A DNA stretch of 59,203 nt. Origin: a virus. Location of the stretch: positions 1 through 59,203 of the IMG/VR virus record IMGVR_UViG_3300002143_000074, one strand, 5' to 3'. The notes beneath the pieces are model-generated. The model had not been told where the DNA came from. It saw only the letters and a program-made list of their open reading frames with translations, and ran no database searches. Positions 6,066-14,588 of the stretch are shown here, piece after piece (the first letter of the stretch is position 1; each line of letters starts with the position of its first letter). A program made the position numbers and the translations under genes.

Positions 6066-6551
6066 ATGAAATTACAATCAACAGACGAGTGTAAACAGTT
6101 TTTGAGTGACCATTATGGGTTAGCCGTTAATGGTTGGAAACGAGTATCGAAATCGGGAGATAAAAAAGAATCGACTCGAATCTTTACTCACAAAGATTCA
6201 AAATTTCGATACCAAGTAATTACCGTGGGAGATTACTTTTTCTCCGTGTCACCAATCGTAGAATTACCAGTATTTACTACCGAGGAATTGAAAAAGGCTG
6301 CGAAGGGAATTAAACACTGTGGGGATTATTGTCATTTTTACTTCAATCGAAAACTTGGAGAATTGTATATTTCTATGGGTGATGGAGATTGTGCGGGTGA
6401 GGAAGAAAATGGAACCTCGACATATGAAGAAATCGTTGAAATGGTCAAAGATTTGAAAGGTGTCAAAACCATCACTGTTGAGGCCGAATGTAATCCCGAC
6501 ACAGATAGTGGAGAATGGGTTAGGATTGAGGGTACATTTGGAACCACATAA
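6066..6551 (+). CDS. hypothetical protein, 161 aa
   Basis: ATG at 6066 is chosen because it follows the ligase fragment's stop; the open frame extends upstream only by overlapping that gene. N-terminal KLQSTDECKQFLSDHYGLAVNGWKR and a Gly/Glu-rich acidic segment (GDGDCAGEEENG) are visible. No family recognised. Confidence 0.6.
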   Translation: MKLQSTDECKQFLSDHYGLAVNGWKRVSKSGDKKESTRIFTHKDSKFRYQVITVGDYFFSVSPIVELPVFTTEELKKAAKGIKHCGDYCHFYFNRKLGELYISMGDGDCAGEEENGTSTYEEIVEMVKDLKGVKTITVEAECNPDTDSGEWVRIEGTFGTT

Positions 6552-6649
6552 ACATGGAACGTGGACTTTCTACACCTTTGACGAAGCTCTAAAGTTACCA
6601 TTAATGGTTAGTACGGACGATATTTTGAGACATTTGATTAAGAAAAATT

Positions 6650-7351
6650 ATGAGGCCAAGTAAGATATTTATTGTCAGGCACGGTGAAAGTGAAGGAAAC
6701 ATAGATAAGAGTGTATATGGCACAAAGCCTGATTATGCGGTTAGATTGACACCCAAGGGTATCGAACAGTCGTTTGAGGCTGGAAAGTCCTTGGTAAGTC
6801 GAATGGTTGATAATGGTGAGGGAAAGAAAAACTGCATCATCTACCACAGTCCATATATACGTGCGATTGAGACAACCAACCACATTATTCGAGGAATGAA
6901 GCCGGATGTTGTTCTTACTAGAGACATGGTTATAGAAGAACCACGGTTGAGAGAACAGGAATGGCACTCGACTACTCCGTTGAGTGACTATACCAAACAA
7001 GCCGAGTCGGATAGAGTTGGTTACGGTATATTTCACTATCAGTTTCCATTTGGTGAAAGTTGTGCGCACGTCTTTGATAGATTGTGCGGATATGTCACAG
7101 ATATGGGACTTTCTTTTCAACAGTCGTCGAAATTTCCACCGAATCTCATAATTGTTACTCATGGTATGACTATGAGAGTGTTGTTAATGAAAATTTTCGG
7201 TAAAACTGTGAGTGAGTTTGAAACGTGGAGGAATCCACACAATTGTCAGATTTTGGAATTGACGAAGGAAAAGGTTCATTATCACTTTGATTTTGAGACT
7301 CTAAGAAAACGTCCGTTGGCTCACGAACATAGTTTACAGATTGAAGTATGA
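6650..7351 (+). CDS. histidine phosphatase (phosphoglycerate mutase-like)
   Basis: IFIVRHGESEGN at residues 6-17 is the RHG catalytic motif; IYHSPYIRAIET supplies the second conserved Arg, EPRLREQEW the catalytic acid, and IIVTHGMTMRVL the second histidine. A full-length member (233 aa) of the family that removes phosphate through a phosphohistidine. Substrate unknown. It overlaps the next gene by 4 nt, which encodes another phosphatase-type fold. Confidence 0.88.
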   Translation: MRPSKIFIVRHGESEGNIDKSVYGTKPDYAVRLTPKGIEQSFEAGKSLVSRMVDNGEGKKNCIIYHSPYIRAIETTNHIIRGMKPDVVLTRDMVIEEPRLREQEWHSTTPLSDYTKQAESDRVGYGIFHYQFPFGESCAHVFDRLCGYVTDMGLSFQQSSKFPPNLIIVTHGMTMRVLLMKIFGKTVSEFETWRNPHNCQILELTKEKVHYHFDFETLRKRPLAHEHSLQIEV

Positions 7352-7767
7352 AAACTTGGACACAAATTATAACAAATACCCTTGACCAACAACGAGTCCG
7401 TCGTTGGTCAAATGTATTCTGGGCGATTGATTTACATGACAGTGTAATCACCGGTAAGTATAATAGATTCAATCAGGGGTCTACTCTTTACCCTTATGCC
7501 AAGGAGACATTGGACCTATTGTATAATAGTCCAATACACCGAACGACTCTATGGACGTCCAGTTACAAAGACTCGGCTCAAGAGGTAATTCATCGGTTTG
7601 ATTTGAAATTTCACTATTTTAACGCAAATCCAGAGTGTCCTAATGATGAATTGTGCGATTTTGGTTCCAAATTCTACTTTAACTTCCTAATTGACGATAA
7701 AGCAGGGTTTGATGGTAATAGTGATTGGGAAGAAATCTACAACTGTTTAAAAACGTTGTCGGTTTAA
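7348..7767 (+). CDS. HAD-like hydrolase, 139 aa
   Basis: FWAIDLHDSVI has the shape of HAD motif I (DxDxT variant DLHDS), LWTSSY motif II and FLIDDKAGFD motif III with two acidic residues. Short, cap-less form. Translationally coupled to the histidine phosphatase. Confidence 0.65.
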   Translation: MKTWTQIITNTLDQQRVRRWSNVFWAIDLHDSVITGKYNRFNQGSTLYPYAKETLDLLYNSPIHRTTLWTSSYKDSAQEVIHRFDLKFHYFNANPECPNDELCDFGSKFYFNFLIDDKAGFDGNSDWEEIYNCLKTLSV

Positions 7768-7779
7768 GTATAATTCCTC

Positions 7780-7787
7780 TATTTATA
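7780..7787 (+). promoter_or_regulatory. TATTTATA box, 4 nt before start codon
   Basis: Heads the operon 7792-12052, whose five genes all carry the capsid-targeting-like leader. Confidence 0.5.
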
Positions 7788-7791
7788 GAGT

Positions 7792-8628
7792 ATGATTAGT
7801 CTCAAAGAATTACTATCCGAAGTTCCAGTCGATACGTTTCAAACCGTAGGTGACTTTGAAAAGGGTGCATCGTTCCAAGATAAACGGGACCGTGCATTAT
7901 TAACCAACCCTATAACTCCGGTAAAAGTTAGGGATTTCTTCAAAAACACCAGTTCGGATTTCGACTTCTATTTCGTAAATTTAAAAGGTCGTCGTAAATT
8001 TGCAGAAAGAGGTAAAGTTGATGAATCCGTCATCTATGCACCCTATCCAGATGGGTTGGGTATTAAACGTGAAACTTTGGCTGGTGGTGGTATAAATGAA
8101 AACAATATCACCGTATTCTTCGTTGGTAATTCCGCAGCTGAAAAAGTTCCCATGACTTCGTGGACCATTGCACATAGATTCGGTCATGCAATTCGATTTG
8201 AATATGGTTTTAAAGAATATGTCAAATGGTTGGAATCCCAATTCAATGAAATTTTAAAGATGTATAATGTGGGAATAAACCCACGATATGATCGTTATGG
8301 TTATCGTATCGACACTAATGTAGATTCCGCAAAAGCAAAATTATTCAATCAGGTTGGAACCATGAGAAGTGCAAGACAAGGTGGAATTGATAGATATGCA
8401 GAGTTCTACTATGAATTATTTGCACAATATTTGAAAGATGGTAAGGTTACTCTCAATAGATTGAAAAATACCATTAAGACGGGAACTGGACCTTATGGAC
8501 GTGCTGAAACCGCTTATACGAAACAGGTAGAGGTTGTAAATGATATATTGGAGGGTATTGAAAGAGATTTCTACTTCTATGCCGAAGATGCTTTGAATGG
8601 TTGCGTGGGAAATGTTTACATCATGTAA
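7792..8628 (+). CDS. zincin-like protein with HRFGH motif and capsid-targeting-like leader
   Basis: N-terminal MISLKELLSEV has the T4 prohead-protease pattern [LI]-x-E. The core SWTIAHRFGHAIRFEYGF plus RYAEFYYELFAQYL resembles a zinc-peptidase site in which HExxH is replaced by HRFGH, so the catalytic Glu is missing. It may be a non-catalytic metal-binding virion protein. 278 aa. First gene after a TATTTATA box. Confidence 0.6.
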   Translation: MISLKELLSEVPVDTFQTVGDFEKGASFQDKRDRALLTNPITPVKVRDFFKNTSSDFDFYFVNLKGRRKFAERGKVDESVIYAPYPDGLGIKRETLAGGGINENNITVFFVGNSAAEKVPMTSWTIAHRFGHAIRFEYGFKEYVKWLESQFNEILKMYNVGINPRYDRYGYRIDTNVDSAKAKLFNQVGTMRSARQGGIDRYAEFYYELFAQYLKDGKVTLNRLKNTIKTGTGPYGRAETAYTKQVEVVNDILEGIERDFYFYAEDALNGCVGNVYIM

Positions 8629-8634
8629 AAGGTT

Positions 8635-9399
8635 ATGATTAAATTGAGTAAATTACTAATTGAAGCTTTATCCCGATTGAAGAAAATATCGTTGGGAGAA
8701 TCCACCGACTCGAATACGGATGGGGATGAAAATTTTGATGAACATCCTGATTGGTCGCCTGGTAAAATTGTAGTTGGTTATGTTGATGGAAATTTGAACA
8801 TCATAGGAAGTTCCAAACACCCCGGCCATGCTGAATTATACAACGCGGGATTAACAAAAAGAATCAACTACGCGGGGAGAATAGCATGGAGATATAATAT
8901 TCTACATAAAACTTTGTTCATGTGGCAAACGACTTCTACTTCGTAACAACGTGATGCAATAAAAAGTTATTTGTTAAAAATGAACCCATCATATAAAATT
9001 GAAGATATACAGTCTTTGGCTAGTTTTGAACCAAATTCTTATGAGAGTCAAGCAGCTCAATATTTGTCGCATGGTGGATATTCTGGTTATGAACAAAAAC
9101 CCGTTAAACCGGAAAAAACCAGAACATATTCCTATGACCCAAATATGGATGCAATTGCAGAGTCATTGGTTGATATTAAGTGGATTTTAGGATATATTGA
9201 CAATTATGGAAAAGTCCATTATAAGGTTGTCAAGAAACAAGATACGGTGGATAATCACAATGGACTGTGGCCCGGACCAAAACAACGTAAGTGGAGATGG
9301 TTACCTGAAAAACCAAATCATATCAATGCCTATGGTGATGAATTGGATGTAGAGGATCAAGATGTGATATGGAGAATAATAGACCGATATAAAGTATGA
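8635..9399 (+). CDS. two-repeat phage protein with leader, interrupted by TAA
   Basis: Leader MIKLSKLLIEA ([LI]-x-E) is followed by GYVDGNLNIIGSSKHPGH...RIAWRYN...MWQ, a TAA at 8944-8946, then in the same frame QRDAIKSYLLK and a second copy of the domain, LGYIDNYGKVHYK...KWRWLPEK...DQDVIWRIIDRYK. The segment right after the TAA completes repeat 1, judged by repeat 2, so the ancestral gene was continuous (254 codons). The CTA tRNA cannot read TAA. Internal restart at ATG 8980 is possible. Confidence 0.6.
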
Positions 9400-10202
9400 T
9401 TAAACTCAAAGATATTTTAGAGAGTGTGGGAATTGACGATGGTGAAGTCAAATTTGATTTGATGAATGACCATCCGAACGACCCACTCAAGACATTCATC
9501 AATTCCAAACAGAATAGATTTGAACCAGTCAGTGCATTTCGATTGACAAATGTTTACTATGCGTATCGGTTTACTCCATACACCCAACAAGTTAAAATGT
9601 ATGGTGACAAAAACGCATTAACCAGAGATGAGTGGAATGATAAAATCAATGCAATTAGAACGGATATAAAGGCGTATAAGAACCCCAATACGGTTACGAA
9701 TGTCAATACCATGATTGATACCTCGTTGTTGAGATTTGAGAGAGTTGCTAAATTATCAAGCTTCGATACCATTATCCCACTCAAATCCTCATCGGTGTTG
9801 AACGACGTTATTGCAGAAAAGATAAGCAAGAAAACCAATGCTAAGGTGTTATCAGACATTATCGTAAAAAACACGTTAAAGAACGTTAAGTTGAGTATTC
9901 CAAGTTCCGAAACGAGTGATAAGACGAAAGAATATTTGGCAACAATTGATAAACGATTCGCTAAAATGTCGGATGAGGAATTCAAGAGTAAGATGATAAA
10001 AGCTAGCTTTAGACGATATGTGTCAAACTTCCTAAAGTATAAAAACGACCCGAATTTGGTCAAAGAATATATCGCTGGTAAAAATATTCTAATTATCGAC
10101 GATACGTTGGGTGAAGGTGCAACTCTCGCTGAACTACGTCGGTTAATTATGGAATATAACCCAAAATCTATCACATTCTACGTCTTTTTGAAAGACTATT
10201 AA
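9396..10202 (+). CDS. phosphoribosyltransferase-fold protein with capsid-targeting-like leader
   Basis: Leader MIKLKDILESVG. The C-terminus NILIIDDTLGEGATLAELRRLI is a PRPP-binding loop (two Asp followed by a GEGAT turn) of type I phosphoribosyltransferases. The N-terminal 200 residues are helical and unfamiliar. 268 aa; overlaps the previous gene by 4 nt. Substrate unknown. Confidence 0.72.
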   Translation: MIKLKDILESVGIDDGEVKFDLMNDHPNDPLKTFINSKQNRFEPVSAFRLTNVYYAYRFTPYTQQVKMYGDKNALTRDEWNDKINAIRTDIKAYKNPNTVTNVNTMIDTSLLRFERVAKLSSFDTIIPLKSSSVLNDVIAEKISKKTNAKVLSDIIVKNTLKNVKLSIPSSETSDKTKEYLATIDKRFAKMSDEEFKSKMIKASFRRYVSNFLKYKNDPNLVKEYIAGKNILIIDDTLGEGATLAELRRLIMEYNPKSITFYVFLKDY

Positions 10203-10205
10203 ACC

Positions 10206-10604
10206 ATGATTAAATTAAAAGACCTTATACAAGAAGGGTGGATTGATGAGGTATCCACGACCACTCGTAGTTTTCGTCAAATTCATCAAGATGAAGATCC
10301 TTCTGGACAAAGACACGATTTGAGATTAACATGTGTCGAATGTGGAACTACCTCGACATGTAGATGTAGGAAACCAAAGAGAGAATTTAAGGGTTTATGT
10401 GATACGTGTGCTAAGGTCGATGAAAATAACGATTTTCTGGCCAAATTTGGAGTCGGTCCAAAATACAAAGCTCCCGAACCAGTAAAACGTAAATGTCCTA
10501 AATGTAATAAAGAAAATGCGGTTGTGAGAGAAAGTCATGCCGATACTGACATGAATGAAATGGTATTGGAATGTCCTGACTGTGGTTGTGAGGTAAGTTT
10601 ATGA
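10206..10604 (+). CDS. zinc-ribbon protein with capsid-targeting-like leader
   Basis: Leader MIKLKDLIQEGW. A first Cys cluster (CVECGTTSTCRC...CDTC) and a second, TFIIS-like ribbon (CPKCNKENAVVRES...LECPDCG) each fit one zinc ion. Probably nucleic-acid binding. Overlaps cca by 4 nt. Confidence 0.68.
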   Translation: MIKLKDLIQEGWIDEVSTTTRSFRQIHQDEDPSGQRHDLRLTCVECGTTSTCRCRKPKREFKGLCDTCAKVDENNDFLAKFGVGPKYKAPEPVKRKCPKCNKENAVVRESHADTDMNEMVLECPDCGCEVSL

Positions 10605-12052
10605 TTAAGATGAAAGATTTAGTTATGGAAGGTGCGAAGGAAAATGCTGCGTTAGATTACTTGAGTCAGTTGGTCCAAAGTGGACCATTCAAAAACCGAG
10701 TATATCTGGCGGGTGGTGCCGTGCGTGATATGGAATTGGGTAAAGACCCAAAAGACCTAGATGTAGTGGTAACGGGTGGTATTGACGCAGGCATGGAGTT
10801 TGCGAAGTGGGCAACGCAACATATGGGGAATTTCAAGGATGGTAGTAATCCTGTCTTATTTCCGACGTATGGAACGGCTAAATTTACATTATCTGGTATC
10901 ACGCACAAGGATATTGATTTGAGTGACGTCGATATTGAGGCGGTTGCAACTCGTAAGGAGAAATACACGGCTGGTAGTCGTAAACCAGAGGTTAGTGCTG
11001 GTGACTTGGAAGATGATGTAAATCGTCGTGATTTCACTGTCAACAGTTTGTTGAAAGATTTGACGACGGGTGAAATCTTGGATTTGACTGGTAAAGGTAA
11101 AGAGGACATTAAACGTGGTGTGGTTCAAACACCACTGAATCCTGATGTCATCTTCTCCGAAGACCCACTGCGTATTTTGAGAGCGGCACGATTTGCGGTC
11201 AAGTATAATTGGGATTTACCAATGTTCATGATTCGGGCAATGAAACGAAATGCACCTCAGTTAAAGAATATCAGTTTTGAACGTATCCGTGATGAATTGG
11301 ATAAGATGTTATTGACGACTTCCCCACACCGTGCAATCAAGTTGTTGAAGGTGACGGGTGTTCTTGATTATGTCATTCCAGAGTTCAAGGATGCGTATAA
11401 AATGACGCAGAACAAGTATCATACTGCGACGGTATTCAATCATACGTTGGACGTGTTATCCAACACACAATCGAATAGTTTGATTTCTCGTATTGGTGCA
11501 TTATTGCACGATATTGGTAAGACGGCTACACGAACGGTGGTAGATAACGAAGTTCATTTCTATGCACACGAAATGGTTGGTGCAAAAATGGCTGAGAAGA
11601 TTCTTACCCGTTTGAAGTATCCACGGGAAATCATTGATGCGGTTGTTTTGGGTGTTCGTAACCACATGCGTTTGAAACAGTCGGGTGAAGAAGGAGAGAA
11701 AATTTCCGACAAAGCCCTACGTAAAATTACGGTGGAATTACAACCTCATTTACATGACATTTTGAGTATTATCCAAGCTGATAACTTGGCTCATGCTCCG
11801 GGTCATCAAATGCCAAATCAAATTCCGAATATCATCAAACGTATTGAACAGTTGATGAATACCATTCCTGTTAAGGGTCAGAAATTACCTGTCACGGGTG
11901 AGGACTTGAAGGCCATGGGAATTCCTACTGGACCATTATACAAAGAGTTGTTGGACTTGGTGAGAGACAAGAGATTGGAAACACCAAACGCAACAAAAGA
12001 AGAGTATTTAGAGTTGATTAAGAACTACCTGTCAACGAAGAATCCTCAATAA
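10601..12052 (+). CDS. cca: CCA-adding tRNA nucleotidyltransferase with capsid-targeting-like leader
   Basis: YLAGGAVRDMELGKDPKDLDVVV is the class II nucleotidyltransferase signature (GG...DLDVVV carries the metal-binding Asp pair); RRDFTVNSLL is the RRD motif; EDPLRILRAARFA follows; LLHDIGKTATR begins a C-terminal HD domain. Full length (483 aa). Adds or repairs the 3' CCA of tRNAs, and several tRNA genes here lack CCA. The leader MIKMKDLVMEG suggests packaging into the head (inference). Confidence 0.93.
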   Translation: MIKMKDLVMEGAKENAALDYLSQLVQSGPFKNRVYLAGGAVRDMELGKDPKDLDVVVTGGIDAGMEFAKWATQHMGNFKDGSNPVLFPTYGTAKFTLSGITHKDIDLSDVDIEAVATRKEKYTAGSRKPEVSAGDLEDDVNRRDFTVNSLLKDLTTGEILDLTGKGKEDIKRGVVQTPLNPDVIFSEDPLRILRAARFAVKYNWDLPMFMIRAMKRNAPQLKNISFERIRDELDKMLLTTSPHRAIKLLKVTGVLDYVIPEFKDAYKMTQNKYHTATVFNHTLDVLSNTQSNSLISRIGALLHDIGKTATRTVVDNEVHFYAHEMVGAKMAEKILTRLKYPREIIDAVVLGVRNHMRLKQSGEEGEKISDKALRKITVELQPHLHDILSIIQADNLAHAPGHQMPNQIPNIIKRIEQLMNTIPVKGQKLPVTGEDLKAMGIPTGPLYKELLDLVRDKRLETPNATKEEYLELIKNYLSTKNPQ

Positions 12053-12056
12053 TAGT

Positions 12057-12194
12057 CTATTTAAAAAGGCTGAAAAGCCATTTAATAAACTCGACTATTT
12101 GAACTAAAATAAACACAATCGCCATAATGAAGAACGTAACTGTTGTCATTATGGCGATAAACGTGCAGTAAAGAAATATCAGTAAATAAATCAT
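12057..12194 (-). CDS. small membrane protein, 45 aa
   Basis: One or two hydrophobic helices (LLIFLYCTFIAIM, FFIMAIVFILVQIV) and a short polar tail. ATG overlaps the stop of the 66-aa minus gene by 4 nt, indicating coupling. The coding sequence contains a perfect 13-bp inverted repeat and a GGCT-GAAA-AGCC hairpin. Confidence 0.6.
   Translation of the reverse strand: MIYLLIFLYCTFIAIMTTVTFFIMAIVFILVQIVEFIKWLFSLFK
12068..12079 (+). terminator. weak hairpin after cca
   Basis: GGCT-GAAA-AGCC followed by ATTTAAT, 16 nt after the cca stop. A GNRA tetraloop but no clean T-run. Confidence 0.35.
12118..12158. repeat. perfect 13-bp inverted repeat
   Basis: ATCGCCATAATGA (12118-12130), 15-nt loop, TCATTATGGCGAT (12146-12158). 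It lies in the convergent zone between cca and the minus-strand pair, inside the 45-aa membrane gene. It could act as a bidirectional terminator or RNA stabiliser. Confidence 0.75.
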
Positions 12195-12391
12195 GGGGAT
12201 ACGATTTCAATTTTGGATTTCTTCTTTTCGATAAATGCTTCATCCATGAGATATTGGACTAATCTATCGGATGTGGATTTGAAGTCGTAAAATGGAATAT
12301 TTTCGTCGTTAAAGATTCTGACCTTACCTTCGTAAATATGAATCTTCACACCCATTAGTGTAATTTCCTCGTAGTTATCAGTTTTCTTCAT
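12191..12391 (-). CDS. hypothetical protein, 66 aa
   Basis: Short beta-rich N-terminus (ITLMGVKIHIYEGKVRIFN) and basic C-terminus. Coupled to the downstream membrane protein. No family recognised. Confidence 0.55.
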   Translation of the reverse strand: MKKTDNYEEITLMGVKIHIYEGKVRIFNDENIPFYDFKSTSDRLVQYLMDEAFIEKKKSKIEIVSP

Positions 12392-12478
12392 ACTTCAAAT
12401 GTATATACAGGAGAGGTGAGATAGTCAAGGTTATTATGACTCTCTATTTGATAAATAGAAACAGTTAAACCAAATGTA

Positions 12479-12506
12479 TTGACTTTGTGAAAAAAACTTC
12501 TATGAT
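12479..12506 (+). promoter_or_regulatory. sigma70-like promoter
   Basis: TTGACT (12479-12484), 16-nt spacer, TATGAT (12501-12506), 6 nt before the ATG at 12513, so the transcript would be nearly leaderless. Confidence 0.7.
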
Positions 12507-12512
12507 ACAGAA

Positions 12513-12851
12513 ATGATTTACACGATTACTCGTTTATGTCCAATTGTTAGATGGTATCTCAATGAAGAGGAAGATAGATTCTTCAAGAGGGAAAGATATG
12601 AACACGACTGCGTTGGTTACTTTAATTACTTCTCGGATGCGATAGAATTTGTAGAGAGTGACGCTGGTAGAGAATTGGTGGAGTGTCTTTATGACTATTT
12701 GGTGATTGAAAGTTGTTTAGAAGGAATTCAACGTTATTCACCATCTGACTACAATCAATGGTGGTATAAATACAACGATGTATCTAAAAAGTGGGAGTAT
12801 GTCGAGGAAACTCCCAAACAATTTTATGGAACGGTTGGATTTGCGATGTGA
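12513..12851 (+). CDS. hypothetical protein, 112 aa
   Basis: First gene after a strong promoter; acidic and aromatic (EEDRFFKRERYEHD, YNQWWYKYNDVSKKW). No family recognised. Confidence 0.65.
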   Translation: MIYTITRLCPIVRWYLNEEEDRFFKRERYEHDCVGYFNYFSDAIEFVESDAGRELVECLYDYLVIESCLEGIQRYSPSDYNQWWYKYNDVSKKWEYVEETPKQFYGTVGFAM

Positions 12852-12907
12852 GATAAGGCAACCATATCAGTTTTGAAAAAGAATACAATCAATGGATACA
12901 GTCTGAA

Positions 12908-13483
12908 ATGTATGACCGTATAAAACAGATTTATAAGAAAAATAAATATGCACATTATCATACATTTAAACACATTGAAAACTGCCTTCATTTGTTAGAG
13001 ACTCATCCAAAGTTAAAACAACTCGACAGTCCATTAATGCGTTGGGCCATCATATTCCACGACCATGTATATGACCCAAGAGACAGTGATAACGAAATTA
13101 AGAGTGCAATGATGTCCCGAATAAATTTGGAATTTTACTTTCGTGATAATCTGGAAATTCGAGAAATGGCGAAGTATCTTGCTAGGTTAATCAGAGTGAC
13201 GGATCATAAAAAAAGTGAATTCGCATTGGATGACAACATGAAAGCTTTGTTGGATATTGATTTATCCATATTGGGGTCTGAACCAAGGAAATATCTGACA
13301 TACAGTAAACAGATTCGGAAAGAGTATGCACACGTTCCCCACAATGCGTATAATGAGGGACGTATCGCAGTTTTAAAATCATTTTTGAATCGTGAAAGAA
13401 TTTATCATTTCCTTCTTGAATTAGAGGGACCAGCTAGAAAGAATATACAAAATGAAATCGTGCGTTTATCCGGGCAGTTTTGA
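12908..13483 (+). CDS. HD-domain metal-dependent hydrolase
   Basis: YHTFKHIENCLHLL and RWAIIFHDHVYDPRDSDNE give the H...HD signature of the bacterial HD family typified by COG4339 (function unknown, probably phosphohydrolase). ATG chosen at the start of YDRIKQIYKKN. Its 3' end overlaps the CoaD-CoaE gene by 32 nt. Confidence 0.75.
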   Translation: MYDRIKQIYKKNKYAHYHTFKHIENCLHLLETHPKLKQLDSPLMRWAIIFHDHVYDPRDSDNEIKSAMMSRINLEFYFRDNLEIREMAKYLARLIRVTDHKKSEFALDDNMKALLDIDLSILGSEPRKYLTYSKQIRKEYAHVPHNAYNEGRIAVLKSFLNRERIYHFLLELEGPARKNIQNEIVRLSGQF

Positions 13484-14585
13484 CCCATTTACTTTGGGAC
13501 ACCTTGACGTAGTTGAGAGGGCCGCGTCATTGTTTGACAAAGTTTATGTTTTAATTGGTGTAAATATCGGTAAGAATTACACCTTTACGTTGGAAGAACG
13601 AATTGCGTTAATTCGTCACAATGTCAAACACCTACCCAACGTCAGTGTTCAATCATTCACAGGTTTATTGGTTGACACAGCCTATGAATTGGGTGCTAAA
13701 GCGGTTATTAAGGGAGTTCGTAATCTACAAGATTTCGACTATGAAAGACTTCTCCACGAAGTCGGCGCGACTCAACAACGAGGCATCGAAACTTTCACTA
13801 TCTTCTCAAGAAATGAGTTATCACATGTCAGTTCATCCGCAGCCAAGGAGATTTGTAAGAATTATGGTTTGTTGGACACATACGTTCCTCTGAATGTCAA
13901 ACAGTCGATGGAATTGAAGTTTATGAAAAAGAGGATTGTTGGATTAACTGGTAGTATTGGTATGGGTAAGTCCTACATTATGGACCAATTAAAGAATCGT
14001 CAATACCGACACAGTTACTTGAATATTCATCATATTGATTTGGATAAAGTTGCACATGACATTCTTCACACTCGTACAGAAGAGGTTTACATACAGTTGC
14101 GACAGGACATTATTGATGTATTTGATTTGGGTGAAACCAGAGTCATTAATAGAAAGAAATTGGGTGATTTGGTTTTCAATGACCCGGACGCATTAAATAC
14201 CCTGAATGCAATGATGCGTATTCCTATTCTGACACGTATTCGTAAAGAAATGGCGTTAGAGGACAACAAACATAAATCTACGGTGATATTGGATGGAGCA
14301 ATTATCGCAGAAGCCAATTTGTTGACGATTGTAAATAATAACGTAATTGTGGTGGATGCCCCTCTAAGTCAACAATTGGAAAGACTCAAAAGACGTGGAT
14401 TAGATGACACTCAGATTCAAACGAGATTGAAATCTCAACTGAATACCAAGTGCAAGATTGAATTGATTGAACGTTCAATTGCTAAACACAATTATGGTAA
14501 ATTATTCTACCATTTGAATGATTCCAATGAAACGGACACCACACAGTCTTTTGCAAATTTGGGTAGTTTCGTTAGCTATAATTAA
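13452..14585 (+). CDS. bifunctional phosphopantetheine adenylyltransferase / dephospho-CoA kinase
   Basis: Residues 1-155: CoaD, with CVYPGSFDPFTLGHLDVVERA (HxGH variant TLGH), VIKGVRNLQDFDYE and SSSAAKEI. Residues about 157-377: CoaE, with P-loop GLTGSIGMGKS, HIDLDKVAHDIL, and a C-terminal helical lid. The two enzymes make the last two steps of CoA synthesis. In bacteria they are normally separate; the fusion joins directly through KFMKKRIVG. Overlaps the HD gene by 32 nt. Confidence 0.88.
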   Translation: MKSCVYPGSFDPFTLGHLDVVERAASLFDKVYVLIGVNIGKNYTFTLEERIALIRHNVKHLPNVSVQSFTGLLVDTAYELGAKAVIKGVRNLQDFDYERLLHEVGATQQRGIETFTIFSRNELSHVSSSAAKEICKNYGLLDTYVPLNVKQSMELKFMKKRIVGLTGSIGMGKSYIMDQLKNRQYRHSYLNIHHIDLDKVAHDILHTRTEEVYIQLRQDIIDVFDLGETRVINRKKLGDLVFNDPDALNTLNAMMRIPILTRIRKEMALEDNKHKSTVILDGAIIAEANLLTIVNNNVIVVDAPLSQQLERLKRRGLDDTQIQTRLKSQLNTKCKIELIERSIAKHNYGKLFYHLNDSNETDTTQSFANLGSFVSYN

Positions 14586-14588
14586 TGT

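Noticed and set aside
6460-6663. Open frame across the end of the 161-aa gene and the start of the histidine phosphatase gene
   Set aside because: It overlaps two better genes, and the only ATG after the first one leaves about 19 codons.
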